Assembly: GCA_050084515.1 (NCBI GenBank)
Contig: CM114275.1
Span: 7,316,001 to 7,380,000 of the forward strand
Length of the DNA stretch: 64,000 nucleotides
DNA from: Blasia pusilla
Lineage: Eukaryota > Marchantiophyta > Marchantiopsida > Blasiales
Direction: 5' to 3'
Each line of letters starts with the position of its first letter. Positions within the stretch are counted from its first letter, which is position 1. Below the pieces are notes generated by a model that was not told the DNA's origin, did not search any database, and worked only from the letters and a program-made list of their open reading frames with translations. The position numbers were made by a program, and so were the translations under genes. Shown in pieces: positions 12,817 through 25,379 of this stretch.

Positions 12817-15800
12817 TTGCGTTTAGGGTGATCCGGTGATTCCAATTCAAGAAGCTAGTTCTTTTATAAGATGGGAAAACTACATCAATCACCACTTATA
12901 AGAAAAAAATCCCCTCCTCTTATCCAAAATTTGAGGTGTATGTGGTCCAATTCCACTCCAGTAGTTAACTATACTACGCTCAAACAAAGCATGTATGGGA
13001 AGCTAGATAGATTAAACATGTTACATATGCACTAATAAAGATGTATGGATTCGTTTCTTCCTTCCATAATGCAGACGTTCCCCAATCGGAACCGGTGAGA
13101 GTCGCTATGAGTTTCTTAAAAAAGCAATTAATCGAGGAACTCTTTGAAGTTGTAATGAAGTTTTAGGGTCCGTACGTACCTGATCGTTATCACTCTGAGG
13201 AAAGTTTCAAGTTCCTCAGATCTCAGGAGTTACTTCTCGATTGATCCCGGACATCGCTCCGATTATTCCTCCGCTGTCGCAGTTACTTCGAGTATTGAAG
13301 CTCCTCGGCCCAATGATTGACGCTGGCAGCTGCAAACGTCCGATGATCGATCGACATCCATGAAAGCACTGCAGAAAATCAGAGATGAAAGGAACCTCAA
13401 CTCCCCCGCATCGCTATGTTCATACCTAGAGTCAGTTCGTTTGCAAACACTGATGTTTGTTTTGAACCGTCACTTTGTATGTGTGCGAGAACGCGAACAC
13501 AAAAAAAACGCTGGCACTTATGGAAGCTCATGCAGTGTTTGCAGGTCATTGATAGGACCGTGAAAACCAAAAAGCAGTAACAACTCTCGACTGAAGTGTG
13601 GAAGGTAATACGATCAACTGCGAGCAATGTGGAACTATCTGATTCCAGCAATCAACGACAGCATCATGATGACAACAGTGCTCTGTGGATACCATGAGCG
13701 AAGTATCCGGACAGCTTAGCGATCTCCTTGAAAGAAAAACTTCCATGGAAGCACGTTCATTTAATTAAAAAATCCTGCACCGTCTGTGACGATATCTGGA
13801 AACGAAACCCTTGTCACCTGTCCCAAATTTACAGCCAAGGGAGGAACGACCTAACTAAGCTGAAATTCCCACGCAAACCCAGTACTACCGGAGCTGTTCA
13901 TGTGATCAAATCCCCACGTTCAGAGCAGATACACCCCCAAAAGCTTGGCACTGCACAGGTTAGTAACGTGTATTGAAGTAACCATTTATCTTCCAAATAA
14001 ACGCTCCAGCGCTTGCGGTAGCCTAGATTCACTGCTCAAGTATGAGACTCCCCCCTATTCACCGCCCAAAGCGGCTACACGGGTTACAAAAGTGCCTTGG
14101 GGATACCGGACGTCACTCGATTGGATTAATTATGTCCCCTACTTGATACTTCGCGGTCGATACTAGGGAAATGCCCACAAGCGCAGAGAAATATGCCAAT
14201 ATCAACCATAGCAAAACCGGAGTTCACGGTCGCTGCTCCGACATGGCTTCATGAGTAAAGTGTCTCTTGAATGATCGCGCACGGCTTGCCTAGATCGTGT
14301 AGTAATTATAATATGCTGAATAGATCTGGGGAACGCAGCAGGAACTGGAGGCTAGCGGAAAGGCTGCAGTTCTCGCTGCTGCATTGACTGTGTAAAACCA
14401 GTGTAAGAGTCGTCGAAATCCTCCTGCCTGGTGGTATGGTGCCAGACCACGGAACGGACGCAGAGTGGGACGGCCAAGGATTTCGACTTTGGACTCAGGC
14501 GCCCCCCCTTCTGTATGAATGCGCAACGCCAAATTTCGGACTTCACTTGATCGCCCCCCCTGATTCCGAAAGGTACGCTGTCGCCCCCAAAGCGGATGTC
14601 ACCGGTTTGTGCAGACTGCGCCGGAGCGAGAAGGGAATTCTTGTGACGGGAATGCGTGTGGAGAGAAGAAGAGGAGGAGAACAGTGTGGAAAGGCAGACG
14701 CGAGCGTTTCTGGCGAGGGAAGTTGGTCATTTCGATCGTTTCGAAAGACGGCGCTTGCTCCCACCGAATCGAGTCGGAATCTCCTCTTTTGAGGTTTATT
14801 TTATAATAAAGTGGATATGTTTGTTGATAGTAATCTCCTTCTTGTGACTACAGATGTTTAGGAGGCTCATCCCGGCGCAGTCCCTCCTAAAATTGACCAG
14901 CTGGGCGGCTGGGATGAGCTGCTGGGGAGCCGACATCGGGGAATCCTATTGGACCTTTTCAAAGTCGGGGGCGACTGAGTCGAAGCTTGGGGAAATCGGA
15001 ATCTTGCAAGTTTTCAAGAGATCTAGAGGAAGTTTCATGAGCGAGCAAGTACCGCTGATCCCACCAAGTAGAGCAAGGTTACCCGTCCTTCATTATGAAA
15101 TAACCTTCGGCACCCTTGCGACCGGAAGTAGCGCGCCGGTCGCGAGTGTTCAAAAGGCCTGGTGACCGGGACCTACGACTAAGTTCTTCTTACGCTACGC
15201 AATCTAATCTCCGACTCCGAGTAGCAGCGCTCCGCTAAGTTAGCGCGTGCTCACTCGAACATGCATCGTTCCACCCGCATTCCATGTTTATGTATTTAAA
15301 CATTTTTCACCGCTGCCCGCCCGTGCCTACAATAGATGCTGCACAAAGGAAAAAGGCCCCCTGATGGGTTTTCCATCAAACCGTTTTTTCCCTCGGTTCA
15401 TCTGACACGTGTCTAGTGAAAAGTGTAGTTTCACATGAGTGTGGAAAAATTACGTGGACTCATCATCTAAAGAGAGAGCCCGGGCACGTCACTACTGTCG
15501 GAAACGAGAGGATGTCATCTATATTAGTGAACAACAACAACAACAGACACCTTCCAGATCCACAACAAACGCCTCTAGGATGGCCTCCTAAAGCGAACCT
15601 CTCTCATTGTTAGCCCGTGCATAACACGGGGATCCAATATTTATATCCACAAGATGAGAAGACGACGACTGTCGTTTCTCAACTTGTCGATCTAGGCTAG
15701 GTAGGAAACCAACCTATTAAACTCCCTCATTCCCGCCCCTTTCTGTATTCTGGATGGATGGATGGACCGACGGAGTTTTTACTATATGGGGGGAAGGGTT

Positions 15801-17079
15801 AAGGAGGGTGTTACTGAAGGGGGCGGCTGAGTCGAAAATTCGATCTGGGAGCAGCTGTACTTTTTAACGTTCGGTAATCGGAAGGGAGTTGAGTACCTTC
15901 GGCACAAGTCTAGACCGACTTCAGTGGGAATATTAATGGCCAGTAAAAAACCATTTCTGATGGTGATTCCTGTGTACTTCTGAGCTGGTTTATAGACATC
16001 ACCGAAATTCGACATTTTCTGTAGAATCGCTACAATCTAGCAACAGCTGCAGTAACGTCTATACTAATAAAATGTCCATCGAATTGCGACTGGTTTTTGG
16101 ACGTGATGCCAACTTATTTGCGGACAGGGAATGACTACCACCGCAGTAAAGTCGATTGCAAAGTTCTTGCAATTGAGATGTGGTGTACATACAACAACCG
16201 GTTAAGAAGTCATCGCATGGCATCGATCGAACGCAACAACTGGAGCCCCAAGACCAAAACAATATGTTTCCGAAGCGGCATCGAAAGCTAATCGCATATC
16301 CACAAAGAGAGCGTCGGGACTTACCCGAAGAGAAATTGTGTTGTTATCGATATCTGCAAAGAGCCCGTTCGGTGGAGGAGTGAGACGTAGGTATACTCAG
16401 CCCAAGTTCAAATGTCCCTGAGAAGCGCAGAAGCAGAAATCTTTATTCGGTGAGTACGTACAAACCATTAGCTAGCAGTGTTGTTTCCCCAGCACGGAGT
16501 GTTTAAATTCAGCACATTTTCTGCTGCTTTTCTGAAGAATCCGTAGCAACGTGAAAGTTTGGGTGTGAAAACGACCGACACTTATCAACGTCGGACGGAA
16601 CCCGAATCCGGACACTAATTAAATCTGCGTTGTTGAAGTTATCTGGACCTGATATCGTAGTCTCGGCGATGTCGCTTACAGCCTTACACCTCTGCACCAC
16701 CCAGTTTCTTCGATGATTTGAGTCTCCGTTAGGCAATGGATGGCCTGACGTCTAAATCGATCAGTTTCAAACAACTCAATACATCAACAGGCTTGGTCAC
16801 GCAACTCAGAAAAGCATAGTGAAACTGAGCTAGGAAACATGCAGATTCGGAATACCGCGCCGTGCTAGTCAGACTGAGTGCAATGGCAATTCGGAAAGGA
16901 AAAACACTCTGAGCGCACCTCAATCGCTAGACCTTCCCCAGTACAGTCGCCCAACCAGAGCACGATTTATCGACCATTGTGTCCAGGTCCCCGGGAGAGC
17001 CGGTGGCATAGCAGTGAGACTACCCGATTGAATATTTTCTACGACTGCAAAAAAAAACTGCCTGCACCCTTCTCCCCCC
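12817..17079. other. Gene-poor stretch
   Basis: No recognised gene. Frames of 60-118 codons (for example 14436-14792 plus) show no familiar motif and no consistent exon chain. A GGAT microsatellite lies at 15751-15767. The sequence is of mixed composition with scattered homopolymers. Confidence 0.4.
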
Positions 17080-17210
17080 ACTCGGATGAGTTTCAATCCA
17101 GCGGCACCGAGTGACCGTCCCAATCTGGACCGTCCAACGCCGTCTCCCTGTACGAGTCCACGAGATCCTCTAAAGCGAATGTTACTATAAACCCTAAATG
17201 TTACGCCGAG
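17080..17210. repeat. Diverged duplicated block, copy 2, with telo-box
   Basis: Counterpart of 9026-9160, with the same word order and AAACCCTAA at 17189-17197. A shared word ATCTTTCCAATATT also follows further right in both places (about 9404 and 17358), which suggests the similarity extends beyond the core at lower identity. Confidence 0.45.
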
Positions 17211-18295
17211 CGGCCCACCCGGAGAATCGTGGGGAGATCTAACAGTGCCACCATCGCTGGCCGCACCGTTGCAGACACGCGTCGCAAGCGATCGTGGTCG
17301 GAAAGATTCACTCCAGCGCCGCCGTCTAAGCCCTACACCTGCTTCAGACAGTAGGACTCTCAGATATCTTTCCAATATTCAATCAACGAAAGAATGGAGA
17401 CCTTCGATTCCAGTTCCGCTTCCTTTCCGTTTAGTGAAGGTCATTACTGCCAATTTCCAAAGCCCTAACGTAAATTAGATTTACGGAATTATGGTACTCT
17501 CTAGATTGTTGTTTCCTCTAGCTACACACATAAGAGGCTTATTTTTCTTTATTTTACTAGTATTACTTCTCACGGTAGTTCCATACATTGAAAAAAGTCT
17601 CTCCGTGACTCTTATTAGGACCCTTAAATATATTGTTCTTTCTTTTTCATCACGTCACGTGTCCGTAAGGGTGTCCAGTTCCGCTTCCATTCCGTAAGGG
17701 TGTCCTTCAAGGGCTACGTTCTCCCCCACTCCTCAAGTTAATCCAACTTGAGGGACAATGGAGACAATTTCCTGTTAAGCAAACACTACAAAATGCAGAA
17801 CTTTACTCCGTTTATCCAAACTTTTATTCACTTTCAAATCGTAGTAAAGACAAGAACAAGAGTTTGTAGGAACCCAAAAAAACACGAGGAAAACTTATAA
17901 AAGGTATTATAGGTCCTACGAGGTGCTACAGTCCGGGTAGTAATTTCGGATTTTTTTTTTGAATCCGGCCGGCTAAAGACATATAAATACAAAGGAGGAC
18001 CCTCTATTCTGCCCCAGGAGTTGATTTGCAAAGTGAATAGGAAATTCTAAATTTCTACGGGCCAACACGTAACCGGTACACAAGTAGACTCTAAAGGGCG
18101 GCCCATTAGAGTGAGATCCGTAAGTGTCACCACGTGTCACATTATTAGGGCCCAACTGACATGAGAATTCCGTGACCTTTATCTCCCAATAAGGAACTAA
18201 AGGACAAACTATTCCCAATAGCATCAAAAAGGTTCAGGTCCGTACAGATACGAAGCTCATGGGATTCGGATTCGCTTTGAGAAGTTTTACTAGAG

Positions 18296-18483
18296 GAGAA
18301 TCTCACTAAGACTTTTTCGTCTGTGAGGAATCTAAGCTCTCCAATTCCAACTGGATCTTACGGTTGGTAGGAAGTCCTAGAAATCTAAGCTCTACAATAC
18401 GGTACGAAGTCAATCTTACGGGTAGTTGATGTCCTAGTAATCTAAGCCCTCCATTTAGAACTTGAATCCTACGGCTTGCTCCC
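18296..18483. repeat. Three-unit degenerate tandem repeat (~60 bp)
   Basis: Three successive units start AATCTAAGC(T/C)CT, pass through a CTTACGG word and end in a GTCCTAG word, at about 18330, 18387 and 18437. Confidence 0.6.
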
Positions 18484-19366
18484 TATAGTACAATCCTATA
18501 ACGCTAAAGGTTAGTATATTAAACTTACTATATGTGTCAAGCATAATTGTACAGTAATACTGACTAGTGAGGAGGGCTACGCTAGGGAATTCATGTGTAA
18601 TTTGTAATTCGTATAGCCATTTGAGGATAATAGTATAAATTTCAAGGACATTATTTTTCATGCTAAACGGGGATATTTAAAGAAAATTGGAGCGTGGAAT
18701 TTTATAGTGGATGGTATTTATTAATAACCAATGTAGAAAGAAATCAATTAATTTACACGAGGATAGATTAGATGGCAAGAGAAAAACCAATTAGTAAATT
18801 TATTTATATATTTTTAAATCTTTTTTATAATTTATAAATAAAAATTTCAATAAAATAACTATATGGAATAGGGGTTACTATGGAGATTAGAAAGTTAGAA
18901 AGAGAAGAGCTAGAATATTTTTTTGATTTTCTTATTAGATATTATCCTCATTGTGGTGATTCTAAATTAATCTCCATTCAAAGTTTTTAGAAGATTTGAA
19001 AAAAAATGATCACTATAGAGCAATAAATAGTTGCGTAGATACTTCCTTGTGGACTATAATAATGGTTGATTTTTGAACTCTTCAAGCCTATTCAGCTCCA
19101 ATGTTAGTCCATTACATTACTGAAAATTAAGAATCTTAGTACGCTCATTATGTGAGATCTCTCCCCAATTCTTCCTTATTATTTATTAAGATTCTATCAT
19201 AAGGCATATCCCAACAAAATTTAATATACCCCATGGACCATGGGTAAAAGCTTACTCTACATCATAGAGGTTTGCATATTACTATGCACCCTTAGTGGAA
19301 TGGAGATGCCAATCACTAAGATTCTAGATTTCAATTTTTTTCCCAATAGATGTAAGTATGACTAAT

Positions 19367-19600
19367 TTACCATCCAAATTGGCCCCAAGGTAGTCTTCAC
19401 AAGATTATAAGTATACATTTGTATCCATCTAAATTAGCCCAAAGGTAGTTTTCACAAAATATTAACCCTAATGGATAACTCCCTTAAATTTTGGGTAATG
19501 CAAGCAATTTTCACAAAATGATAATAATAATAGATGCCTCCCTTAAGGTTTGGATAGGGCAAAATACCTCCAACTTTATGAAAAATATACCTCAACTTTA
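19367..19600. repeat. Degenerate direct repeats (~60-90 bp)
   Basis: ATCCAAATTGGCCCCAAGG is followed by GTAGTCTTCACAAGA, then repeated as ATCTAAATTAGCCCAAAGG and GTAGTTTTCACAAAA. The words CTCCCTTAA and TTTTCACAAAATGATAAT recur after that. Confidence 0.55.
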
Positions 19601-20689
19601 TGGTCAATATGTATTATCCTTTTTTTCAGCATGTTCCAATTATCAAAATGAAGTCTTAGATATGAACTACTAAGATCTAGAACTAGCCCTTGTATTAGGC
19701 CTACTTCTTTATCCTAGTAAATGAATGATTTAAGATGGAAGAATTCAAGATTATCCGAGGACTTAAGATATGGATGAATTGTTAGATGGAACCTCCTCTG
19801 CTTTAATTTATTCATTGGGACCCTTATGGTTCGTCATAAATAGATAGCGGGGACCGGAGAAGCAAGTCATCATCATGGATCCAAAAAGGAAAAACCTTGG
19901 TGTTTCTCACCAAAGTCAAAACCTAGACGGGCTAGTTTTGACACTCGAAGGGCAGTGGAACTAGCTACAACACTTACATTAGTCAAGATGTGCAGATGTC
20001 CAATAACTAGCCCTAGGCAAGAAAGGGGAGTAGCTACTCGTAGGGATAAAGGTAAGGCAACCAAGGTTTGAGACCTCGGAGCCAAGGGGCTAGTTAAGAG
20101 AGAGAATTAAGAAACACGTGAATAATCAAGATGGATAAGATGCCACAAGACTAGTCATGGAATGCGAAAATGACCAAACAACCATGAAATGCCAAATGGG
20201 AAGTCCCGACAGATGCTAGCCATGAGACACATGAAATGCGAGTCCAAACTCCAAGATGCGTTTGGGAAGCCGAGAGTTGGGTAATCTATAGAAAGCCTCC
20301 GCCAAGCCATTTTTATGGATAAGTAGTCAAGCACGGGTTTGCGGGTCGTGAATCAAGTTTAGGTTGAGGGTCAAATTCATGGTTGCAAAAAGACAAACAT
20401 GGACGGACAAGTTCGGATATGTCTACAGACATGGATTGAAAGAGGTGGGATCCACACTTATAATTCATGATGGAAGCTAAGGCAAGGGTGAATGGGGGTG
20501 GCGGGAGGAAGAAACAGGAAAATATAGAACACATAAGAAAGTTGGGGAAGGTGGGTCTTGATTCAAAAAGCTCGCAAGTCTATCTAGGACATGGAGGGTC
20601 TATGTTCCTATGAAGGAGATTTGGTTTTTGAATGAAGGCGTAGAAATTTTCTTGTCCAAATTCTTTCCTCGAGAGCATAATCAAGGCCT

Positions 20690-22140
20690 TATCATGCGCA
20701 TACACATCGCTACACAACCCACATCACTGGTCATATCTACACACTACACAACACCGATCTTCCCCAACATACGGGTAGATCCACACATAAACGAAAGATA
20801 CTCACGCATATACAAAGGGACCCCACAACCACCCTCCTAGTTGGAAGTTGGGTCCCCCTAACTCCACATAGCACACACATATATCCCCGACAAGATCTCC
20901 TTTCCTATACACATCTAGCACCATCGGTGCCATCATCCCCGCAACACTACCACACTGCAACACTACAACAACTCGCCGTGTTGATCCTTCCGAAGAGATC
21001 TAACACTCTTGTACCTTACTCCAAACATAAGGATGGCTCCACGCATGCCTTACGAGCTCGTTTGCACTCCATGCATCTCAACGCTAGTCCCCAACAACAA
21101 TAAAGAAGCTCAACACCATGGGAAGAGACACCCACCCTAATATGTCTCTCCGTGGGACTATCCATTATGGGAATGTCCTCCGCATGTTTGCTCCTCTCCC
21201 AGAACCCTCCTGATCAGCTAACACCACATGTGAATCCTGCCAACGTGGTCACCATATCCTCACGTGCTTGACCACCACTACCCAATCCAAACTCCACCGG
21301 TAGATGGCTCACCCGTCCATCATCTGATCATCACCCTGGCTGATAAGAAACCGGCGCCTCTTAAAAATCCAGAATAAAACCAAGGGGATACAACACTATA
21401 CTCCCTACCAACACATCATACGACTCTGCCCGTGTCGTAATCGCCCGAGTGTGCACCATCGCACTATCCGAATCATGCTCTGGATGGAGTCTAACCACCA
21501 ACTCCTGTTGAGTCATGTACTACGTGGGTGATACGCTCCCAATAGAGGTCTGTATCTGAAAGGGACAATGCTCTATCTTGCCTCTCCGTAATCCCAACGC
21601 CAAACATGCCACCTTCCCTAACATCAAGGGTTGCGCTCCCGAATCAAGTAGGACACGTTGCGGGTGGTACACCGTAGATGTGGGACTAACCAAACGAAAC
21701 ACTTGAGCTCGGTTATCCAACAACACCACACCTGGTGTGATCATGGCTCGCTCATCTCATAAAAAATAACCCTACCAATAATAACATGTGCACGCAGGTT
21801 ACCGTTGCTCGGTAATCTACGTGCATAGGTTATCGGGTGACCGTTGACTCGATCAACAGGTCACCTGCCGGACCAACACCAAAATAGGGAAATCACCATA
21901 AGCAACATTCCTGACACAACAGAACTGTCACCAACCTCATCCGACATCTCGGGACGAAGTTACACCCAAAAAACCCATAGACTGTCTATGTCGTTGACGC
22001 AATAGAACTCTACCTACGCCAAAATAAGATGCGACAACCCATACACATGAAAGATACAAGGTGTACTCTCTCTCGAATATGGACCCTCCATGCCCTAGAT
22101 AGGGGACGCCATTGCGCCATTTCCATGGGAGGTGTCGTGC
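20690..22140 (-). mobile_element. Deletion derivative of a Ty3/gypsy element
   Basis: A block at 20697-20735 (CATACACATCGCTACACAAC) matches the blocks at 22141 and 22771 of the larger element. The segment near 20829-20870 (CCTAGTTGG, then CCCCCTAACT) matches 22895-22935. A protease fragment follows at 21744-21520. Integrase, RT and methyltransferase sequence is absent between them, so this looks like a second, internally deleted copy lying beside the main element in the same orientation. Confidence 0.6.
21520..21744 (-). pseudogene. Retropepsin fragment (gypsy protease), second copy
   Basis: The minus frame contains LLDSGAQPLMLGK, the D-S/T-G active-site loop of retroviral-type aspartic proteases, with hydrophobic strands before it. 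The same motif with one change occurs at 27406-27083 in the main element. It is an isolated domain with no flanking gag or RT, and therefore a remnant. Confidence 0.75.
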
Positions 22141-22260
22141 GCATACACATCGCTACACAACATACATCGTTGTCACCAAATACACACACAAACACGCACG
22201 ATCCCATGCTAACTCATGGCATCCAAACAACGAGACAAGAAGTACCAAAATATCTCCAAT
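22141..22260. repeat. Direct repeat of element terminus, copy 1
   Basis: About 120 bp, including an (AC)n stretch and ATCCCATGCTAACTCATGGC, nearly identical to 22771-22891. Here it is followed directly by the LTR-like segment. Confidence 0.85.
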
Positions 22261-22420
22261 AAAATAAGATCCAATCTCTCTCACAACATCATAGTTCTCA
22301 CATGTCTCTCTCAATGTCAAACCAAACCCATTCTCCTAATGAGAGGTTTGGGTCACACTCACAAGGCAAGGGACCATAGCTTTGCCGCCTCATGCCAAGA
22401 GGTTCAACAAAGAAAGAATG
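22261..22420 (-). repeat. LTR-like segment, left copy
   Basis: It starts AAAATAAGATCCAATCTCTC and runs to a CAACAAAGAAAGAATGA word. It matches 31371-31545 with a few substitutions and a roughly 15-bp length difference. Given the minus orientation of the coding domains, this would belong to the 3' LTR. Confidence 0.7.
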
Positions 22421-22770
22421 AGCTCTCAAGCTCTTTCTCCTTGAGGTATACCCCTCCCCTATCCCAAGCTCTCTCCATGGTAACCTATGCTTCCAAGTTA
22501 CCTCCTTGGCTCTTGGCATGATGTAGGAGGTCAAGGGCCACTTAATAAAATTAGAAAGTTGATCATATACTCAAAATAGTACTTACTTGAAGTAGCAAGT
22601 TACTCAATATGGCTCCAAATGAGCCAAAACAAACGAGAAACCTGCTCTCTTAGGTTTCCCGGGGCCTTAGTAGGTCATCCTCAACCTCATGAGTCTGTTC
22701 TCCACTACTCACGAAGGCACTCTACTAGATCTCACCGATCTATCCTAAAATACGTGACAGTTGTTGTGCC

Positions 22771-22891
22771 CATACACATCGCTATACTACATACATCGCT
22801 GTTACCGAACACACACACACAAACACGCACGATCCCATGCTAACTCATGGCATCCAAACAACGAGACAAGAAGTACCAAAATATCTCCAAT
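22771..22891. repeat. Direct repeat of element terminus, copy 2
   Basis: Near-identical to 22141-22260. Here it is followed by internal sequence leading to the integrase region instead of LTR, which points to a rearrangement at this end. Confidence 0.85.
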
Positions 22892-22950
22892 CGCCCCCCT
22901 AGTTGGTGGTTATGTCCCTCTAACTTCAGATAGCCATCTATCCCTACCTA

Positions 22951-23340
22951 TCAGGACATACATCTCTCGGATGCTAAGAGCAAGAAGGCCGGATGCTCAT
23001 GTGGCCCCATCGTTAGTTGCCTTCTTGTCCGTCTTGCTCGCTGTAGGATCTGATCCCGCTCTCTAGTACCCACTGTGCTCGCGACGCTGCTAGTACGCAG
23101 GTACTCCAAGACCACTCCATCGTTGTGAATGTCTCGGCCACGTGTCCTCTCCTCACCGGCCTTTGGATCTAAGGACTCTCCATCAGACCTCGCCATCGAA
23201 GTCTCAAAAATCTGGCTCTCCATAGCCAACAAGCCCAAATAGACTAACGCATGCCATCTTGGCACCAACTCCTCATCATTCTCACCATGCCAACGAGCTC
23301 CAATCGCATCTCGTTGACTCGGGCATGGATTACGGCTCAA
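22951..23340 (-). pseudogene. Region between RNase H and integrase, truncated
   Basis: The minus frame (129 codons) holds a DIHNDGVVLEYLRT segment followed by basic RERDQILQRARRTRR. It resembles the linker that precedes the zinc-binding domain of integrase in plant gypsy polyproteins. The HHCC zinc-binding motif and the DDE catalytic core are not present, so the element is truncated here. Confidence 0.55.
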
Positions 23341-23397
23341 ACCATCTGCATCCTAGTTGAGCGTCCCTGGTCTATGCACCACTTGGAAATCATACTC

Positions 23398-23982
23398 CTA
23401 CAACAAAAGAGCCCACCTTGCAAGCTTCCCTGTAAGCTTATCGGACTCCATCAACCACTTAAGTGGCTGATGATCAGTAATTATGGTAAAGGGATTTCCG
23501 AATAGATAACATCTAAAATGTGCGACACCCCACATTGCAGCTAAGGACTCACCCTCATATGAGCTATACTTTGCCTCTGCAGCGTTGTTCGAGCGACTAG
23601 CGTAAGCTACCACGAACTCTCTACCATCATCGTCATGTTGGGTGAGCAGGGCTCTAAGCCCCAACATGCTCCAATCGATATGCAATTGGAAAGGACGCCC
23701 CGTGATCGATCTTCACAATATGGGCACGAACATCAATCTGTCCTTGAGCATCTAAAATGCTCTCTCCTGCTCATCCCCCCAATGTCACTCCTAATCCACC
23801 TTGCTCAACAAGGTTAGCGGCTTTGCAATCGAGCCAAAACCCTTGACGTATCGTCGATAGAAGTTTGCCAATCCCATGAATGCACGAACTTGACTCACAT
23901 CTATAGGGTGTGGAATGCATGAAATAGCGTCTACCTTAGTCTGCTGCACATAAAGGCCCCCTGGGTATATCGTATGACCCAC
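23398..23982 (-). pseudogene. RT thumb/connection and RNase H of gypsy element
   Basis: The first minus frame, 23982-23791, has the connection sequence GHTIYPGG then AFMGLANFYRRYVKGF. The second, 23685-23398, has the RNase H core: HIDWSMLGL (first catalytic Asp), VVAYASRSN, YEGESLAAMWGV (catalytic Glu) and TDHQPLKWLM (catalytic Asp). A TAG codon separates the RT palm frame from the connection, and the frame is lost between the two parts, so the protein is broken. Confidence 0.85.
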
Positions 23983-23991
23983 GTACTCAAT

Positions 23992-24799
23992 CTAGTTGTA
24001 GAAGAACTTGCACTTGCCTGGATGTAGCTTCAGCCCATGTAACTGCAATCGTCGAAACACCTCCTCTAGATGTCGCTCATGCTCCTCACCCGTGGCGCTA
24101 AAGACTACGATGTCATCAATATAACACCTAGCAAAATCCGGACCTGCCAAGATCCTATCCATGACCCTCTGAAACTCAACCGGAACGTTCTTTAACCAAA
24201 ATGGTAAGAATTGCCATTGGTACAAGAAATCCTTCCCGTGAGGATCGATGCCCCAAAATGTCGTCTTCTGCATGTCCTCCAATCTGATAGGTAGCTGATG
24301 GTATCTAGCTCGAAGATGTAATGAACTGAAGACCTTTGCATGCCCAATAGCATCAAAGATCTCCTCAAGAGTGAGCATGGCATACAAATCGGACTTTGTC
24401 TGTCGATTGATAGGTCGGTAATCTCCACACATCCGCCTATTCGTCCACTTGCCATGCACATCCTTCTTGGCGGGTATGACAGTTGTGGCGATGCATACTC
24501 TCCATGCGACATCTCCACTAGTCTGTTGCAAGGAACCAATACCTGGCTCCTACTGACTGTGTTTAGGAATCGTTGAGCCCTCTCCATATCACTATACCAA
24601 AGATCTCAGCAAAGGGTAAGTACAGGCTGAAGATTGGCGTGTCACTCGACAACTCAATGTGGATCCCTGGACCCTTCAACATACCCAAATCTTGCATACT
24701 AAATGCAAAACAACTCATATAACTCCTAAGGAACTGGTGTATCCCCCGCCGCTCTCCTCTTGTCAACTTAGGGCCCATATCTGGCTCCCAAGTCTCCAT
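23992..24799 (-). pseudogene. Reverse transcriptase of gypsy element
   Basis: The 5' part (24799-24563) carries the pre-RT segment (SCFAFSMQDLGMLKGPG, SDTPIF). The main frame, 24531-23992, has the palm: RRMCGDYRPIN, the FSSLHLR region (where the usual catalytic Asp of the first motif is replaced by His), QWQFLPFWLKNVP, and the catalytic box YIDD. A frameshift near 24560 separates the parts, and a stop ends the frame just after CKFFYN. RNA-dependent DNA synthesis by this copy is therefore not expected. Confidence 0.9.
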
Positions 24800-24993
24800 C
24801 GTGACTATGGTAGGACTCTCGGGCGCGAGTGTTGGTGGTTGCTATGGTGCAACCCCGCAACAAACAAGATTCGTTCAAGGAGAGTAGAAAAAAAAAAACT
24901 GATGAGCGCTGCTCCCCTCAAGGTAGCCGGAAGACGAGGAATCAGAAATCGGATCTCCATTTGCCGTACGTGGAACCACGCTCGATGTTGTGG

Positions 24994-25330
24994 CTACCAT
25001 CTCTTGGCATACCTGCAAAACATCCCAAGAAGTCTAAGGGTGTCTCTCTCGATCATGGGAGTGATGAAGGGTGTGTCGATCTCTTCAAGCGTCTCGCCAA
25101 GAAGCTTTGACCACTCCCTCGATGAGCGAGTTTCTAACGGAACGCTACAAGGCTCCTCTCGGTGAGGCATGGGGCTCACCAACGTAACTTTTGTGATGGG
25201 AAAACGTTGAGTGGGAAGATCCTCAACGACGTTGCTCGAATATCGTGAGTACCCTACTCCTAAGCTGAAAATCCATGTCAAGCGAGATTTTAGTGCGCTC
25301 ATGAGTGCACTTTCAGGTCCATACTAAAAG
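24994..25330 (-). pseudogene. Linker between methyltransferase and RT
   Basis: A 102-codon minus frame (25302-24994) without a recognised fold. It contains VVEDLPTQRF and an ITPMIERDTLRLL segment. Its position between the end of the methyltransferase and the pre-RT segment suggests a polyprotein spacer or the N-terminal arm of the RT. Confidence 0.4.
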
Positions 25331-25379
25331 GTCGATCCAAGACATGACGTCGTGATGACCCGATAGTGATGGTATTTCC

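Larger units (their letters stand above)
17211..20690. other. AT-rich, gene-poor stretch
   Basis: No credible coding frame. It contains the degenerate tandem repeats listed separately. The part from about 19.8 to 20.6 kb is repeat-like in composition and leads into the retrotransposon fragments. Confidence 0.45.

Noticed and set aside
16920-17375. 151-codon minus frame, Gly/Arg-rich
   Set aside because: It crosses the duplicated telo-box block and shows no motif, so it is treated as chance.
22141-22900. Regularly spaced identical blocks considered as a CRISPR-like array
   Set aside because: Only two full copies about 120 bp long, 630 bp apart, in a eukaryotic retrotransposon end.
24659-25165. 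168-codon plus frame
   Set aside because: It is antisense to the pre-RT and linker region of the minus-strand gypsy polyprotein.
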